Counted from the first letter of the stretch, positions 22,745 to 30,984 are shown. The stretch: DNA of 53,711 bases from Vicingaceae bacterium (GCA_019429185.1 JAHYJH010000011.1:1-53711); one strand, 5' to 3'. Numbers and translations are program-made. Notes: generated by a model from the letters alone, not told the origin.

Positions 22745-24613
22745 ATGAGTATAGAAAGTTTAACTAAAGAGAGTAGAACCTTAAAACCTGAAGAATTACA
22801 AGCAGTTGTTATTCGGTTTGTAGGCGATTCGGGAGACGGAATGCAACTGACAGGAACGCAGTTTTCTGATACCTCAGCAATGTTTGGTAATGATATTGCC
22901 ACATTCCCTAATTATCCCTCAGAAATTAGAGCCCCACAAGGAAGCTTATATGGAGTTTCAGGATTTCAGGTTCACATCGGTAGTGTTGAGGTTAGTACAC
23001 CTGGAGATAGTGTGGATTTGTTGGTAGCGATGAATCCTGCAGCTTTAAAAACCAATCTCTATGCGTTAAAACCGGGTCATACCATTATTGTTGACAAAGA
23101 TGCTTTTACTAAAAAGAATTTAGAGAAAGCATTTTATGAAACCAATCCTTTGGAAGATGGTAGTCTAGAAGGCTACCGTGTTATAGAAGTGGATATGTCA
23201 ACTTTAACAAAGGAAACATTAAAAGATGTAGCAGGATTAGACAATAAAGCGATTACTAGAAGTAAAAACATGTTTGCATTGGGTATGGTATATTGGATGT
23301 ATAATCGTTCAACCGACCATACTGTTGATTTTTTCAATAAAAAATTTAAAAATAAACCGGAATTAGTTGAAGCAAATACAAAAGTATTGAATGCTGGATT
23401 TTATTTTGCTGAAACCTTGGAGTTAATTCCAAATTCGTTTACTGTATCTCCGGCTAAAATGAAACCGGGTACTTACCGAATTATTATGGGTAATACTGCA
23501 ACAGCTTGGGGTTTATTAGCTGCTTCTGAAAAATCTGGTTTAGAATTGTTTTTGGGTTCTTACCCAATTACACCAGCTACTGATATTTTGCATGAATTAG
23601 TTAAACACAAACATTTTGGCGTAAAAGCTTTTCAAGCAGAAGATGAAATTGCAGGCATTTGTTCTGCTATCGGAGCTTCATTTGCTGGTGATTTAGCCAT
23701 TACCACAACTTCAGGTCCAGGTTTAGCTTTAAAAGGTGAAGCATTAGGCTTGACTATGATGATTGAATTGCCTTTAGTGGTAATTAATGTTCAACGTGGT
23801 GGTCCTTCAACTGGGTTACCTACTAAAACAGAACAATCGGATTTATTACAAGCCATGTATGGCAGAAGTGGTGAAAGTCCTGTAATTGTAATTGCTGCGG
23901 GTACTCCTGCCGATTGTTTTAATTTTGCTTACGAAGCCGCTAGATTAGCTTTGGAACACATGACACCCGTAGTTTTATTAACCGATGGTTATATTGCAAA
24001 CGGATCTGCTCCATGGAAAATTCAAAGTGTAGTTGATATGCCTGAAATTAAAAATCGCAAGGTAACTAAAGCAACTGAAAATTGGCATCCTTACAATAGA
24101 GATCCTAAAACTTTATCCCGTGATTGGGCTGTTCCTGGAACACCAGGTTTAGAACATCGAGTGGGTGGTTTGGAAAAAGATAGTATAACAGGAGATGTGA
24201 ATTATGTTCCTGAAAATCACCAAGTAATGACCAATACCAGAGCTGAAAAAATTAAACGAGTTCAAGATAATATTCCTAATTTAAAAGTGGAATACGCTCA
24301 AGAAGGAGATTTATTAGTAGTTGGTTGGGGTGGAACTTATGGAACGCTACACTCAGCAGTAAAAGAATTTACCGATCAAGGACATAAAAATGTAGGTTTT
24401 GCACATTTTAATTACATCAATCCGATGCCAAAAAATACAGAAGAGGTATTTAAAAAATTCAAAAAAATTATTGTTTGCGAATTAAATAGTGGTCAGTTTG
24501 CCTTTGTTTTAAGAGCCAACTTTGGTCAATTCAATTTTCATCAAATTAACAAAGTTCAAGGGTTACCATTTTCTAACGATGAACTTATTCAAAAATTTAA
24601 ACAAATACTATAA
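22745..24613 (+). CDS. korA: 2-oxoacid:ferredoxin oxidoreductase, fused gamma-alpha subunit
   Basis: 622 aa. The N-terminal gamma domain (about 18-200) has VIRFVGDSGDGMQLTGTQF and the CoA-binding-type region APQGSLYGVSGFQVHIG; the alpha (pyrimidine-type) domain follows with ITPATDILHEL, AEDEIAGICSAIGASFAG and TTSGPGLALKGEALG. The fusion order gamma-alpha with a separate beta subunit is that of two-subunit KorAB/OFOR enzymes. With KorB it oxidises 2-oxoglutarate (or another 2-oxoacid) with CoA to the acyl-CoA, reducing ferredoxin. Substrate cannot be fixed from sequence alone. Two bases separate it from korB. It leads a run that continues into the complex I genes. Confidence 0.92.
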   Translation: MSIESLTKESRTLKPEELQAVVIRFVGDSGDGMQLTGTQFSDTSAMFGNDIATFPNYPSEIRAPQGSLYGVSGFQVHIGSVEVSTPGDSVDLLVAMNPAALKTNLYALKPGHTIIVDKDAFTKKNLEKAFYETNPLEDGSLEGYRVIEVDMSTLTKETLKDVAGLDNKAITRSKNMFALGMVYWMYNRSTDHTVDFFNKKFKNKPELVEANTKVLNAGFYFAETLELIPNSFTVSPAKMKPGTYRIIMGNTATAWGLLAASEKSGLELFLGSYPITPATDILHELVKHKHFGVKAFQAEDEIAGICSAIGASFAGDLAITTTSGPGLALKGEALGLTMMIELPLVVINVQRGGPSTGLPTKTEQSDLLQAMYGRSGESPVIVIAAGTPADCFNFAYEAARLALEHMTPVVLLTDGYIANGSAPWKIQSVVDMPEIKNRKVTKATENWHPYNRDPKTLSRDWAVPGTPGLEHRVGGLEKDSITGDVNYVPENHQVMTNTRAEKIKRVQDNIPNLKVEYAQEGDLLVVGWGGTYGTLHSAVKEFTDQGHKNVGFAHFNYINPMPKNTEEVFKKFKKIIVCELNSGQFAFVLRANFGQFNFHQINKVQGLPFSNDELIQKFKQIL

Positions 24614-24615
24614 AT

Positions 24616-25635
24616 ATGGAAGCTACAGCTGTAAAAAAATATACTTATAAAGATTTTGTAAGTGATCAAGAGGTAAGATGGTGTCCGGGTTGCGATGATT
24701 ACGTAATTTTAAATTCCATGCAAAAAGCACTTCCAGAAATGGGGGTTGAAAAAGAAAATGTTGTATTTGTTTCTGGTATTGGATGTTCTTCACGTTTTCC
24801 ATATTACATGAACACTTATGGTGTACATAGTATTCATGGTAGAGCACCAGGTATTGCATCTGGAGTAAAATTAGCTAATCCTGATTTAAGTGTTTGGATA
24901 ATTACCGGTGATGGTGATGCAATGGCAATAGGAGGAAATCATTTTATACATGTATTACGAAGAAACATTGATTTAAACATTGTTCTTTTTAACAACGAAA
25001 TATACGGTTTAACCAAAGGACAATTTTCTCCAACTTCATTAGTTGGACAGAAAACAAAATCATCTCCTTACGGAAATACACAACCTCCATTTTCTCCGGG
25101 CGAATTGGCTTTAGGAGCTAATGCTCGATTTTATGCTAGAATTGGTGGTAACAATCCAAAAGCAATGACTCAAATTTTTATTGAAGCTCATCGTTTTAAA
25201 GGAACATCGTTAATCGAAGTTTTACAAAACTGCGTGATTTTTAACGATGGCTGTTATACAGATGTTACCGATAAAGAGGTAAAAGATGATAAACAAATAT
25301 ATTTGGAACACGGTAAACCAATGATTTTTGGCAAAAATTCTGAAAAAGGATTGGTATTAAAAGGCTTAAAATTAGAGGTGGTAACTATTGGCGAAAACGG
25401 TATTACTGAAAAAGATATTTTGATTCATGATGCTAAAGAACAAGACCCAACCATGCACCAAATGCTAATTAGATTAGAATATCCGTTAGCTACAGGTATA
25501 ATCAGAGCTTTTGACGATGTTACTTTGGAAGAAAGAGAAGATGAATTAACTAAAAAAATTAAAGCAAACTCTAAATACAAAAAAACGGATGATTTATTCT
25601 TTTCAGGAGAAACTTACGAAGTGAAAGCCCCCTAA
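24616..25635 (+). CDS. korB: 2-oxoacid:ferredoxin oxidoreductase, beta subunit
   Basis: 339 aa. TPP-binding beta subunit: CPGCDDYVILNSM and the further Cys in VSGIGCSSRFP are ligands for the single 4Fe-4S cluster; the TPP motif is GDGDAMAIGGNHFIH through NNEIYGLTKGQ; HGRAPGIASGVKLANP is characteristic. The last residues (VKAP) and the stop codon are encoded by the beginning of a REP-like element (GTGAAAGCCCCCTAA), so the native C-terminus may have been slightly altered. It partners the fused gamma-alpha subunit directly upstream and is 227 bases from nuoA. Confidence 0.93.
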   Translation: MEATAVKKYTYKDFVSDQEVRWCPGCDDYVILNSMQKALPEMGVEKENVVFVSGIGCSSRFPYYMNTYGVHSIHGRAPGIASGVKLANPDLSVWIITGDGDAMAIGGNHFIHVLRRNIDLNIVLFNNEIYGLTKGQFSPTSLVGQKTKSSPYGNTQPPFSPGELALGANARFYARIGGNNPKAMTQIFIEAHRFKGTSLIEVLQNCVIFNDGCYTDVTDKEVKDDKQIYLEHGKPMIFGKNSEKGLVLKGLKLEVVTIGENGITEKDILIHDAKEQDPTMHQMLIRLEYPLATGIIRAFDDVTLEEREDELTKKIKANSKYKKTDDLFFSGETYEVKAP

Positions 25636-25806
25636 ATCCCCCGAAGGGGGACTTGCTTAGAGGGGTAAAAAGCTAAAGGTAAAAGAGTATAGTGCAATAA
25701 TGAAAAAAATAACTTTTAATAACCAGCTACCAAATCAATATGCTTTTTCCAATAGACATAGTGTGTTGGCTCTTCCTCCCCTTCGGGAGGGTTGGGGTGG
25801 GCTTAA
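25621..25806 (+). repeat. REP/MITE-like composite element, copy B (korB-nuoA)
   Basis: 186 bp. Left palindrome AATCCCCCGAAGGGGGACTT followed by GCTTAGAGGGG, AT-rich core with GAGTATAGTGCAATAATG and TTAATAACCAGC, then CAATAGACATAGTGTGTTGG, a right palindrome CTCCCCTTCGGGAGG and the terminus GGGCTTAAC. It is a diverged relative of copies A and C and supplies the korB stop codon. Confidence 0.9.
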
Positions 25807-25829
25807 CTGAGAACTGATAAACTTTTTAG

Positions 25830-25837
25830 TAATTTTG
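25830..25837 (+). promoter_or_regulatory. Candidate -7 box for nuoA (TAATTTTG)
   Basis: TAATTTTGCG fits TAnnTTTG, 25 bases before the nuoA ATG and just after the right end of element copy B. No clear -33 TTG. If real, the nuo genes have their own promoter besides read-through from korAB. Confidence 0.45.
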
Positions 25838-25861
25838 CGTAAATATTTATAAAAGAAGACA

Positions 25862-26212
25862 ATGGGTTCAGAAGCAATAATAGTTTTTTTACTGGCAGGT
25901 ATAGTGTTGGTTGCAGGAGCTAATTTTTTATCCAACTTAATATCTCCAAAATCAGACAATACCCAAAAAAGAGAGCCTTACGAAAGTGGTATGCAAACCA
26001 TTGGACCAACATGGGTTCAGTTTAAGGTAGGCTATTATTTATATGCCATTTTATTTTTAGTGTTTGATGTGGAGGTAGCGTTTTTATTTCCTTGGGCTGT
26101 AGTGTTCAAAGAAGTTGGGACAGTTGCTTTAGTAGAAATTATTGTTTTTCTATTTATTTTAGGGCTAGGCTTATTGTACGCCTGGAAAAAAGGAGCATTA
26201 AAATGGGAGTAG
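25862..26212 (+). CDS. nuoA: NADH-quinone oxidoreductase subunit A
   Basis: 116 aa with three membrane segments (about 4-25, 62-82, 88-108). Conserved features: [16 protein letters not shown], the TM1-2 loop important for coupling, and [13 protein letters not shown] in TM2. Membrane-arm subunit next to NuoH and the quinone site. The last 10 bases overlap nuoB (AAATGGGAGTAG), giving translational coupling. First gene of the complex I set. Confidence 0.96.
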   Translation: MGSEAIIVFLLAGIVLVAGANFLSNLISPKSDNTQKREPYESGMQTIGPTWVQFKVGYYLYAILFLVFDVEVAFLFPWAVVFKEVGTVALVEIIVFLFILGLGLLYAWKKGALKWE

Positions 26213-26796
26213 AAAATAATACAGCAATTCCTGAAGATTTTCCAGGAAAAGTAATTCCAGCAGGAAATGGAGCAAACATCATGGTTACTAATTTAGATAA
26301 AGTAATCAACTGGGGTCGGGCAAATTCGCTTTGGTCACTCTATTTTGGTACGAGTTGTTGTGCAATAGAAATGATGCAAACAGGTGCTTCCCGACACGAT
26401 TATTCCAGATTTGGATTTGAAGTAGCACGTCCTTCCCCACGACAAGCAGATTTAATTATTATTGCTGGTACTATTGTAAATAAAATGGCTCCAGTATTGA
26501 GAAGGTTATACGACCAAATGGCAGAACCAAAATATGTAATTGCCATGGGAGCATGTGCAATTTCTGGAGGACCGTTTTTTTACAATTCGTATTCTGTCGT
26601 GAAAGGAGCTGACCATGTAATTCCTGTGGATGTTTATGTTCCAGGTTGTCCTCCTCGACCAGAAGCTTTATTGGAAGGTATGTTGATGCTGCAAGATAAA
26701 ATTCGACAAGAAAGTATGAAAAACAAAGAAAATCCAGTTGATGGGTTTGATGAAGGGAAAAGCCTCCCCAACCCCTCCGAAGGAGGGGCTACGTAG
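26203..26796 (+). CDS. nuoB: NADH-quinone oxidoreductase subunit B
   Basis: 197 aa from the ATG at 26203 that overlaps nuoA; upstream codons in this frame are just nuoA out of frame. It carries the N2 cluster ligands Cys52, Cys53 ([10 protein letters not shown]), Cys118 ([10 protein letters not shown]) and Cys149 ([11 protein letters not shown]). Peripheral-arm subunit delivering electrons to quinone. Odd: the final about 13 residues ([13 protein letters not shown]) are encoded by a repetitive GC-rich palindrome, so a mobile element has replaced or extended the natural C-terminus. The functional core is complete. Confidence 0.96.
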   Translation: MGVENNTAIPEDFPGKVIPAGNGANIMVTNLDKVINWGRANSLWSLYFGTSCCAIEMMQTGASRHDYSRFGFEVARPSPRQADLIIIAGTIVNKMAPVLRRLYDQMAEPKYVIAMGACAISGGPFFYNSYSVVKGADHVIPVDVYVPGCPPRPEALLEGMLMLQDKIRQESMKNKENPVDGFDEGKSLPNPSEGGAT

Positions 26797-26970
26797 AGAG
26801 GCGAAAGAAGATGTCATAAATGAATAAAGAAAAATTAAATGTCTAAAATTACCAAAATATCAAAAGAAACCACACTCTCATCAACGGCTTTGAGCGTTGG
26901 CAGTCCTCCCCCTTCGGGGGAGTTAGAGGGGGCTTCCTCCTCCCCGAAGGGGAGGTTGGGAGGAGCTTTT
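26759..26970 (+). repeat. REP/MITE-like composite element, copy D (nuoB-nuoC)
   Basis: 212 bp, more diverged. Left end AAGCCTCCCCAACCCCTCCG and AAGGAGGGGCTACGTAGAG lies inside the nuoB 3' end; the right part GAGCGTTGGCAGTCCTCCCC and CTTCGGGGGAGTTAGAGGGG resembles the right end of copies A and C, followed by a further palindrome CTCCCCGAAGGGGAG. It ends four bases before the nuoC ATG and supplies AGGAG as a ribosome binding site. Confidence 0.8.
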
Positions 26971-27432
26971 ATGACTAACGAAGCTTTACAAAATATTATT
27001 ACTACTTGGATTCCAGAATTAGAGTTTTCTGAAGCAGAATCTCAGTTCTTAAATATTACGGTAAAACCGGAACTACTTCATGAATTAATGCTTCAACTAA
27101 AAAATAATAATGAAACTAAATTCGATTATTTATTTTGTTTAAGTGGTGTAGATTGGGGGGCTGAGTTAGGTGTGGTTTATCATTTAGAATCTACTGAATA
27201 CAGACACACCATTGTTGTAAAAGTAAAAACTGCTGACAGAGAAAATCCAACTTTTGATACTGTTTGCGACATTTGGCGAACTGCCGAATTTCATGAAAGA
27301 GAAGTATTCGATTTTTTTGGAATAAAATTTACCAATCATCCCAATTTAAAAAGACTTTTTTTAACAGATGAATGGAGTGGCTTTCCGCTTAGAAAAGATT
27401 ATGTGGATGAAATTAATATGATTGTTAAATAA
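26971..27432 (+). CDS. nuoC: NADH-quinone oxidoreductase subunit C (30 kDa)
   Basis: 153 aa from ATG 26971, chosen because it has AGGAG five bases upstream and gives a family-like N-terminus (MTNEALQNIITTW). A longer frame from 26839 would add 44 residues (SPPPSGELEGASSSPKGRLG...) encoded by palindromic repeat DNA, which is unlikely to be native. The signature EREVFDFFGIKFTNHPNLKR and LFLTDEWSGFPLRKDY is complete. Peripheral-arm subunit packing against NuoD. Six bases separate it from nuoD. The separate nuoC and nuoD contrasts with the fused nuoCD of some bacteria. Confidence 0.93.
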   Translation: MTNEALQNIITTWIPELEFSEAESQFLNITVKPELLHELMLQLKNNNETKFDYLFCLSGVDWGAELGVVYHLESTEYRHTIVVKVKTADRENPTFDTVCDIWRTAEFHEREVFDFFGIKFTNHPNLKRLFLTDEWSGFPLRKDYVDEINMIVK

Positions 27433-27438
27433 ACATAG

Positions 27439-28560
27439 ATGGAACCAATTGTTGTAAATAATAACTTTAAGTCGGAAGAGTATTTTATCAATATGGGACC
27501 GCAACACCCTGCAACACACGGTGTTTTACGTTTATTGTTAACCATTGATGGAGAAATCATTAAAAAGGTTGAACCAGATTTAGGATACATCCATCGATCT
27601 ATCGAAAAAATGTGCGAACGAGACAGCTATCAGCAGATTGTTCATTTAACCGATAGAATGGATTATTTATCATCCAACATCAACAACGAAGCGGTTTGTT
27701 TAGCTGTGGAAAATGCACTACAATTAGAAGTTCCTGAGCGAGTAAAAGTTGTTCGAACCATTATTGGAGAATTAACCCGAATTGCTTCTCATACCTTATG
27801 GTGGGGGGTTACGGGAATGGACGTTGGAGCTTTTACTACATTTTTTTATGGGTTTAGAGACCGTGAAATGATTAACGATATTTTTGAAGAAACTTGTGGT
27901 GCTCGTTTAACCATGAACTACAACATTCCCGGTGGTTTAATGTTCGACATTCATCCCAACTTTGTAAAAAGAACCAAAGAGTTTGTGGCTCATTTTAAAA
28001 CCAAACTCCCTGAATACGATGCGTTATTAACCAATAATGTCATTTTTCAACACAGAACCAAAGGTGTTGGTGTTTTAACTAAAGAAGATGCTATTTCGTT
28101 CGGAGCAAGCGGACCTGTTGGTCGTGCTTCGGGTTATTCGTGCGATGTAAGAGTTCATCATCCATACAGTGCGTTGGACAAAGTAAAATTTAAAGAAGCT
28201 ATTAGAACTGAAGGCGACACTTTTGCTCGATATAAAGTGAGAATACAAGAAATGTGGGAATCGTTATCTATCATTGAACAATTGATTGACAACATTCCAG
28301 AAGGAGACCATAAAGTGGCTACCAACGCAGTAATTAAATTACCAAAAGGAGAGTTTTACCAACGTGTAGAAACTGCCAGAGGAGAATTAGGGGTTTATAT
28401 CATCAGTACAGGAACAAAAAATGCACATCGGGTAAAATTCCGTTCACCTGGATTTTCGAATTTATCGTTGTTAAACCATATTTCTGTAGGAAGTAAAATA
28501 GGAGATTTGGTTGCTATTATGGCAACATTAGATTTAGTAATTCCTGATATAGATAGATAA
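27439..28560 (+). CDS. nuoD: NADH-quinone oxidoreductase subunit D (49 kDa)
   Basis: 373 aa. Conserved quinone-pocket segment NMGPQHPATHGVLR near the N-terminus, DLGYIHRSIEKM, DRMDYLSSN, and the C-terminal PGFSNLSLLNHISVG and IGDLVAIMATLDLVIPDIDR, the typical DIDR ending. Together with NuoB it forms the quinone-reduction site. The stop (TAA) is immediately followed by a repeat element instead of nuoE. In the canonical order nuoE, nuoF and nuoG would come next; they are absent here. Confidence 0.97.
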   Translation: MEPIVVNNNFKSEEYFINMGPQHPATHGVLRLLLTIDGEIIKKVEPDLGYIHRSIEKMCERDSYQQIVHLTDRMDYLSSNINNEAVCLAVENALQLEVPERVKVVRTIIGELTRIASHTLWWGVTGMDVGAFTTFFYGFRDREMINDIFEETCGARLTMNYNIPGGLMFDIHPNFVKRTKEFVAHFKTKLPEYDALLTNNVIFQHRTKGVGVLTKEDAISFGASGPVGRASGYSCDVRVHHPYSALDKVKFKEAIRTEGDTFARYKVRIQEMWESLSIIEQLIDNIPEGDHKVATNAVIKLPKGEFYQRVETARGELGVYIISTGTKNAHRVKFRSPGFSNLSLLNHISVGSKIGDLVAIMATLDLVIPDIDR

Positions 28561-28747
28561 GCCCCCTAAATCCCCCGAAGGGGGACTTGCTTAGAGGAGC
28601 GAAAAATGAAATTAAAAAAGTATAAAAGCAATAATGAAAAATATAATGTTTAATAACCAACACCAAACCAACTTACTTTTGCCAATAGGCACAGTGCGTT
28701 GGAGTCCCTCCCCCTTCGGGGGAGATGGAGGGGGCTTTGGGCTTAAC
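28558..28747 (+). repeat. REP/MITE-like composite element, copy C (nuoD-nuoH)
   Basis: 190 bp. Begins at the nuoD stop (TAAGCCCCCTAAAT), left palindrome TCCCCCGAAGGGGGA, ACTTGCTTAGAGGAGCG, core AGTATAAAAGCAATAATG and TAATAACCAACACCAAACCA, then TTGCCAATAGGCACAGTGCG, right palindrome TCCCCCTTCGGGGGA and terminus GGGCTTAAC. No coding remnant of nuoE, F or G is visible. It ends eight bases before the nuoH ATG. Confidence 0.92.
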
Positions 28748-28755
28748 TTTAAATT

Positions 28756-29814
28756 ATGCTATTAAGTATAACAAAAAATATTCATGAGTGGCTGTTTAGC
28801 TTAATGCCGGAAAATGTTGCCAGCATTGTTGAAATGACCATCATTGCCATTATTTATTTAACTGGTTTTGCAGTTGCTGGATTGTTTTTGGTGTTGATGG
28901 AACGAAGAATTGCTGCATGGTTTCAGTTAAGAAGAGGTCCAAATCGAGTAGGGTTTCACGGAATTTTACAAACCATAGCTGATGCACTTAAACTGGTTTC
29001 AAAAGAGTTAACAGGAACCATAAAAGCTGATAAGTTTTTATACAACTTAGCTCCTTATTTTGTAATTATAACTGCTTTATTGGCTTTATCGGTTTTGCCT
29101 TTCACCCAAGATTTTCAAGCCTTTGATATTAACATCGGCATACTTTTTTTAATTGCCATTTCGTCTATTGGAGTTATTGGTATTTTATTGGCAGGATGGA
29201 GCAGTAACAACAAATTTTCGTTAATTGGAGCTATGCGAAGTGGTGTACAAACCATCAGCTATGAGTTATCGGTATCCTTATCTTTGTTAACAATAGTATT
29301 AATGACCGGAACATTACAACTTTCAGAAATTGTTGAGGTTCAGAAAAATGGGTGGTTAATCGTTCAAGGACATATCCCCGCAGTAATTGCATTTATGATT
29401 TACATGATTGCCGGGACAGCCGAAACCAACAGAACACCCTTCGATTTAGTAGAAGCGGAATCGGAATTAGGAGCAGGTTTCCACACCGAATATTCTGGGA
29501 TGAAATTCGCCTATTTCTTTTTGGCAGAATTTATCAATATGTTTATTATTGCTTCGATTGCAACTACTGTATTTTTTGGAGCATGGTTATCTCCTTTCGG
29601 AATAACCGAATCCATTCCTTTATTGGGTATATTTTGGTTTTTAGCCAAAACATTTGTTATCGTATTTTTAATGATGTGGTTCAGGTGGTCGTTTCCTCGA
29701 TTAAGAATTGACCAAATTTTAACCTTAGAATGGAAATATTTACTTCCAATTAATCTAGTAAACTTAGTAGTAATGGCTGTTATTGTTTGGCTTGGCTTAA
29801 CAATTCAATTTTAG
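28756..29814 (+). CDS. nuoH: NADH-quinone oxidoreductase subunit H
   Basis: 352 aa, about eight membrane helices. Conserved blocks: LMERRIAAWFQLRRGPNRVG, GILQTIADALKL, the AGWSSNNKFSLIGAMRSG loop, and GTAETNRTPFDLVEAESELG with GFHTEYSGMKFAYFFLAEF, lining the quinone channel. It links the hydrophilic arm to the antiporter-like subunits. All key acidic loops are present, so energy coupling should be intact. Confidence 0.97.
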   Translation: MLLSITKNIHEWLFSLMPENVASIVEMTIIAIIYLTGFAVAGLFLVLMERRIAAWFQLRRGPNRVGFHGILQTIADALKLVSKELTGTIKADKFLYNLAPYFVIITALLALSVLPFTQDFQAFDINIGILFLIAISSIGVIGILLAGWSSNNKFSLIGAMRSGVQTISYELSVSLSLLTIVLMTGTLQLSEIVEVQKNGWLIVQGHIPAVIAFMIYMIAGTAETNRTPFDLVEAESELGAGFHTEYSGMKFAYFFLAEFINMFIIASIATTVFFGAWLSPFGITESIPLLGIFWFLAKTFVIVFLMMWFRWSFPRLRIDQILTLEWKYLLPINLVNLVVMAVIVWLGLTIQF

Positions 29815-29819
29815 AAGAT

Positions 29820-30296
29820 ATGGGTTATTTTTCAGATATATATCAAGGCATAAAATCGCTTCTTACTGGCATGAGCATTACTGGAAAGTATTTTTTAAAT
29901 TTCAGAAAAGGCTCTATAACCCAACAATATCCGGAAAATAGAGAAACGCTAAAAATGTTTGAGCGTTTTCGAGGAGAAGTAATTATGCCTCATGATGAAA
30001 ACAATGAACATCGTTGTACCGGTTGTCAAGCCTGTGAAATAGCTTGCCCGAATGGAAGTATAGAAATAATTTGGGACAGGCAATTGGATGAAGAATCAGG
30101 AAAAAAGAAAAAAATGATTGACAAACACATTTATCATTTAGGAATGTGTACCATGTGTGGTTTATGTATTGAAGCTTGTCCGACCGATGCAATAAAATGG
30201 GGGCAAAACTTCGAAAATTCTGTGTATGATAGAAAATATTTGGACAGGGTTTTAAATAAACCAGGTTCTAAGTTAATGAAGGGAGTAGAGGAATAA
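29820..30296 (+). CDS. nuoI: NADH-quinone oxidoreductase subunit I (2x[4Fe-4S])
   Basis: 158 aa from ATG 29820, five bases after nuoH; eleven earlier codons in this frame overlap nuoH and are not needed. Two tetranuclear cluster motifs: CTGCQACEIACP (Cys66, 69, 72, 76) and CTMCGLCIEACP (Cys110, 113, 116, 120), each followed by a pro residue. In the absence of NuoEFG these N6a/N6b clusters are the natural entry point for electrons from ferredoxin. The stop is followed directly by a short repeat element. Confidence 0.96.
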   Translation: MGYFSDIYQGIKSLLTGMSITGKYFLNFRKGSITQQYPENRETLKMFERFRGEVIMPHDENNEHRCTGCQACEIACPNGSIEIIWDRQLDEESGKKKKMIDKHIYHLGMCTMCGLCIEACPTDAIKWGQNFENSVYDRKYLDRVLNKPGSKLMKGVEE

Positions 30297-30358
30297 AAGC
30301 CTCCCCAACCCCTCCGAAGGAGGAAAATTTCCTCCCTTGAGGGAGGACTAAGGTGGGT
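30297..30358 (+). repeat. Short REP-like element, copy E (nuoI-nuoJ)
   Basis: 62 bp made of AAGCCTCCCCAACCCCTCCG AAGGAGG followed by a palindrome CCTCCCTTGAGGGAGG and TAAGGTGGGTGA. It corresponds to the outer ends of the composite element without the AT-rich core, and again begins at a stop codon (nuoI TAA). Confidence 0.8.
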
Positions 30359-30392
30359 GATATTTATAAGTAATAAAACAAGAAATAAAAGA

Positions 30393-30923
30393 ATGGAAAA
30401 AATACTATTTTACATTTTAGCAATCATCATGATTGTGTTTGCGGTAGCTTCAGTGAGCAGTCGTAAAATGCTTCGCTCAGTGGTATATCTTCTGTTTGTA
30501 TTAATAGGCATTGCAGGAATTTATTTTTTAATTGATTATAATTTTTTAGCAGCCATCCAACTCACCGTTTATGCCGGTGGTATTATTGTTTTAATGATTT
30601 TTTCAGTACTCTTAATTCATCACATCGAAATGGAACTGGAGGTTGCTAAGTTGCTTAAAAAAATAATCACAGCAATTGTTTGTTTAGCAGGGTTAGGCAT
30701 TTTTTTAGCCACTATTTATTCGCATCCATTTAATGTGATTGAAAACTCAAACTCAACAACAATTAATGAAATTGGGAAAGGGTTTTTAAGCTACAAAGCA
30801 GGTGGATTTATTTTGCCATTCGAAGTAATTAGTGTGTTGTTGCTCGCAGCAATGATTGGAGCTATTGTAATTGCAAAAGGAACAAAAAAGTCCGAAGTTG
30901 GAAGTCCGAAGTCGGAAGAATAA
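30393..30923 (+). CDS. nuoJ: NADH-quinone oxidoreductase subunit J
   Basis: 176 aa from ATG 30393; the frame is open back to a GTG at 30357 inside repeat DNA, but MEKILFYILAIIM is the family-like start. Five membrane helices with the TM3 pi-bulge region (YAGGIIVLMIFSVLLIHH). Membrane-arm subunit. Odd: the last 11 codons (KKSEVGSPKSEE) are made of heptads AAGTCCG, AAGTTGG, AAGTCCG, AAGTCGG, so a repeat has been read into the C-terminus. Confidence 0.95.
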   Translation: MEKILFYILAIIMIVFAVASVSSRKMLRSVVYLLFVLIGIAGIYFLIDYNFLAAIQLTVYAGGIIVLMIFSVLLIHHIEMELEVAKLLKKIITAIVCLAGLGIFLATIYSHPFNVIENSNSTTINEIGKGFLSYKAGGFILPFEVISVLLLAAMIGAIVIAKGTKKSEVGSPKSEE

Positions 30924-30976
30924 AAATGAAAAAATAAAATGAAAAAATCTCAAACCTCAAACCTCAAACCTTAAAC
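30888..30976. repeat. Two heptad arrays around the nuoJ-nuoK junction
   Basis: 30888-30915: AAGTCCG, AAGTTGG, AAGTCCG, AAGTCGG within the nuoJ tail. 30949-30976: CTCAAAC three times then CTTAAAC, in the gap before nuoK. Both have strict 7-base period but unrelated sequences. Confidence 0.85.
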
Positions 30977-30984
30977 TTCTAAAT

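Noticed and set aside
22745-25635. korAB as the missing NADH module of complex I
   Set aside because: KorA and KorB have complete TPP enzyme signatures and no FMN or NADH site, so they are an electron source, not replacements for NuoEFG.
26839-26970. 44-residue N-terminal extension of nuoC
   Set aside because: The codons from about 26900 to 26970 are palindromic repeat DNA, the family N-terminus begins at ATG 26971, and a ribosome binding site precedes that ATG.
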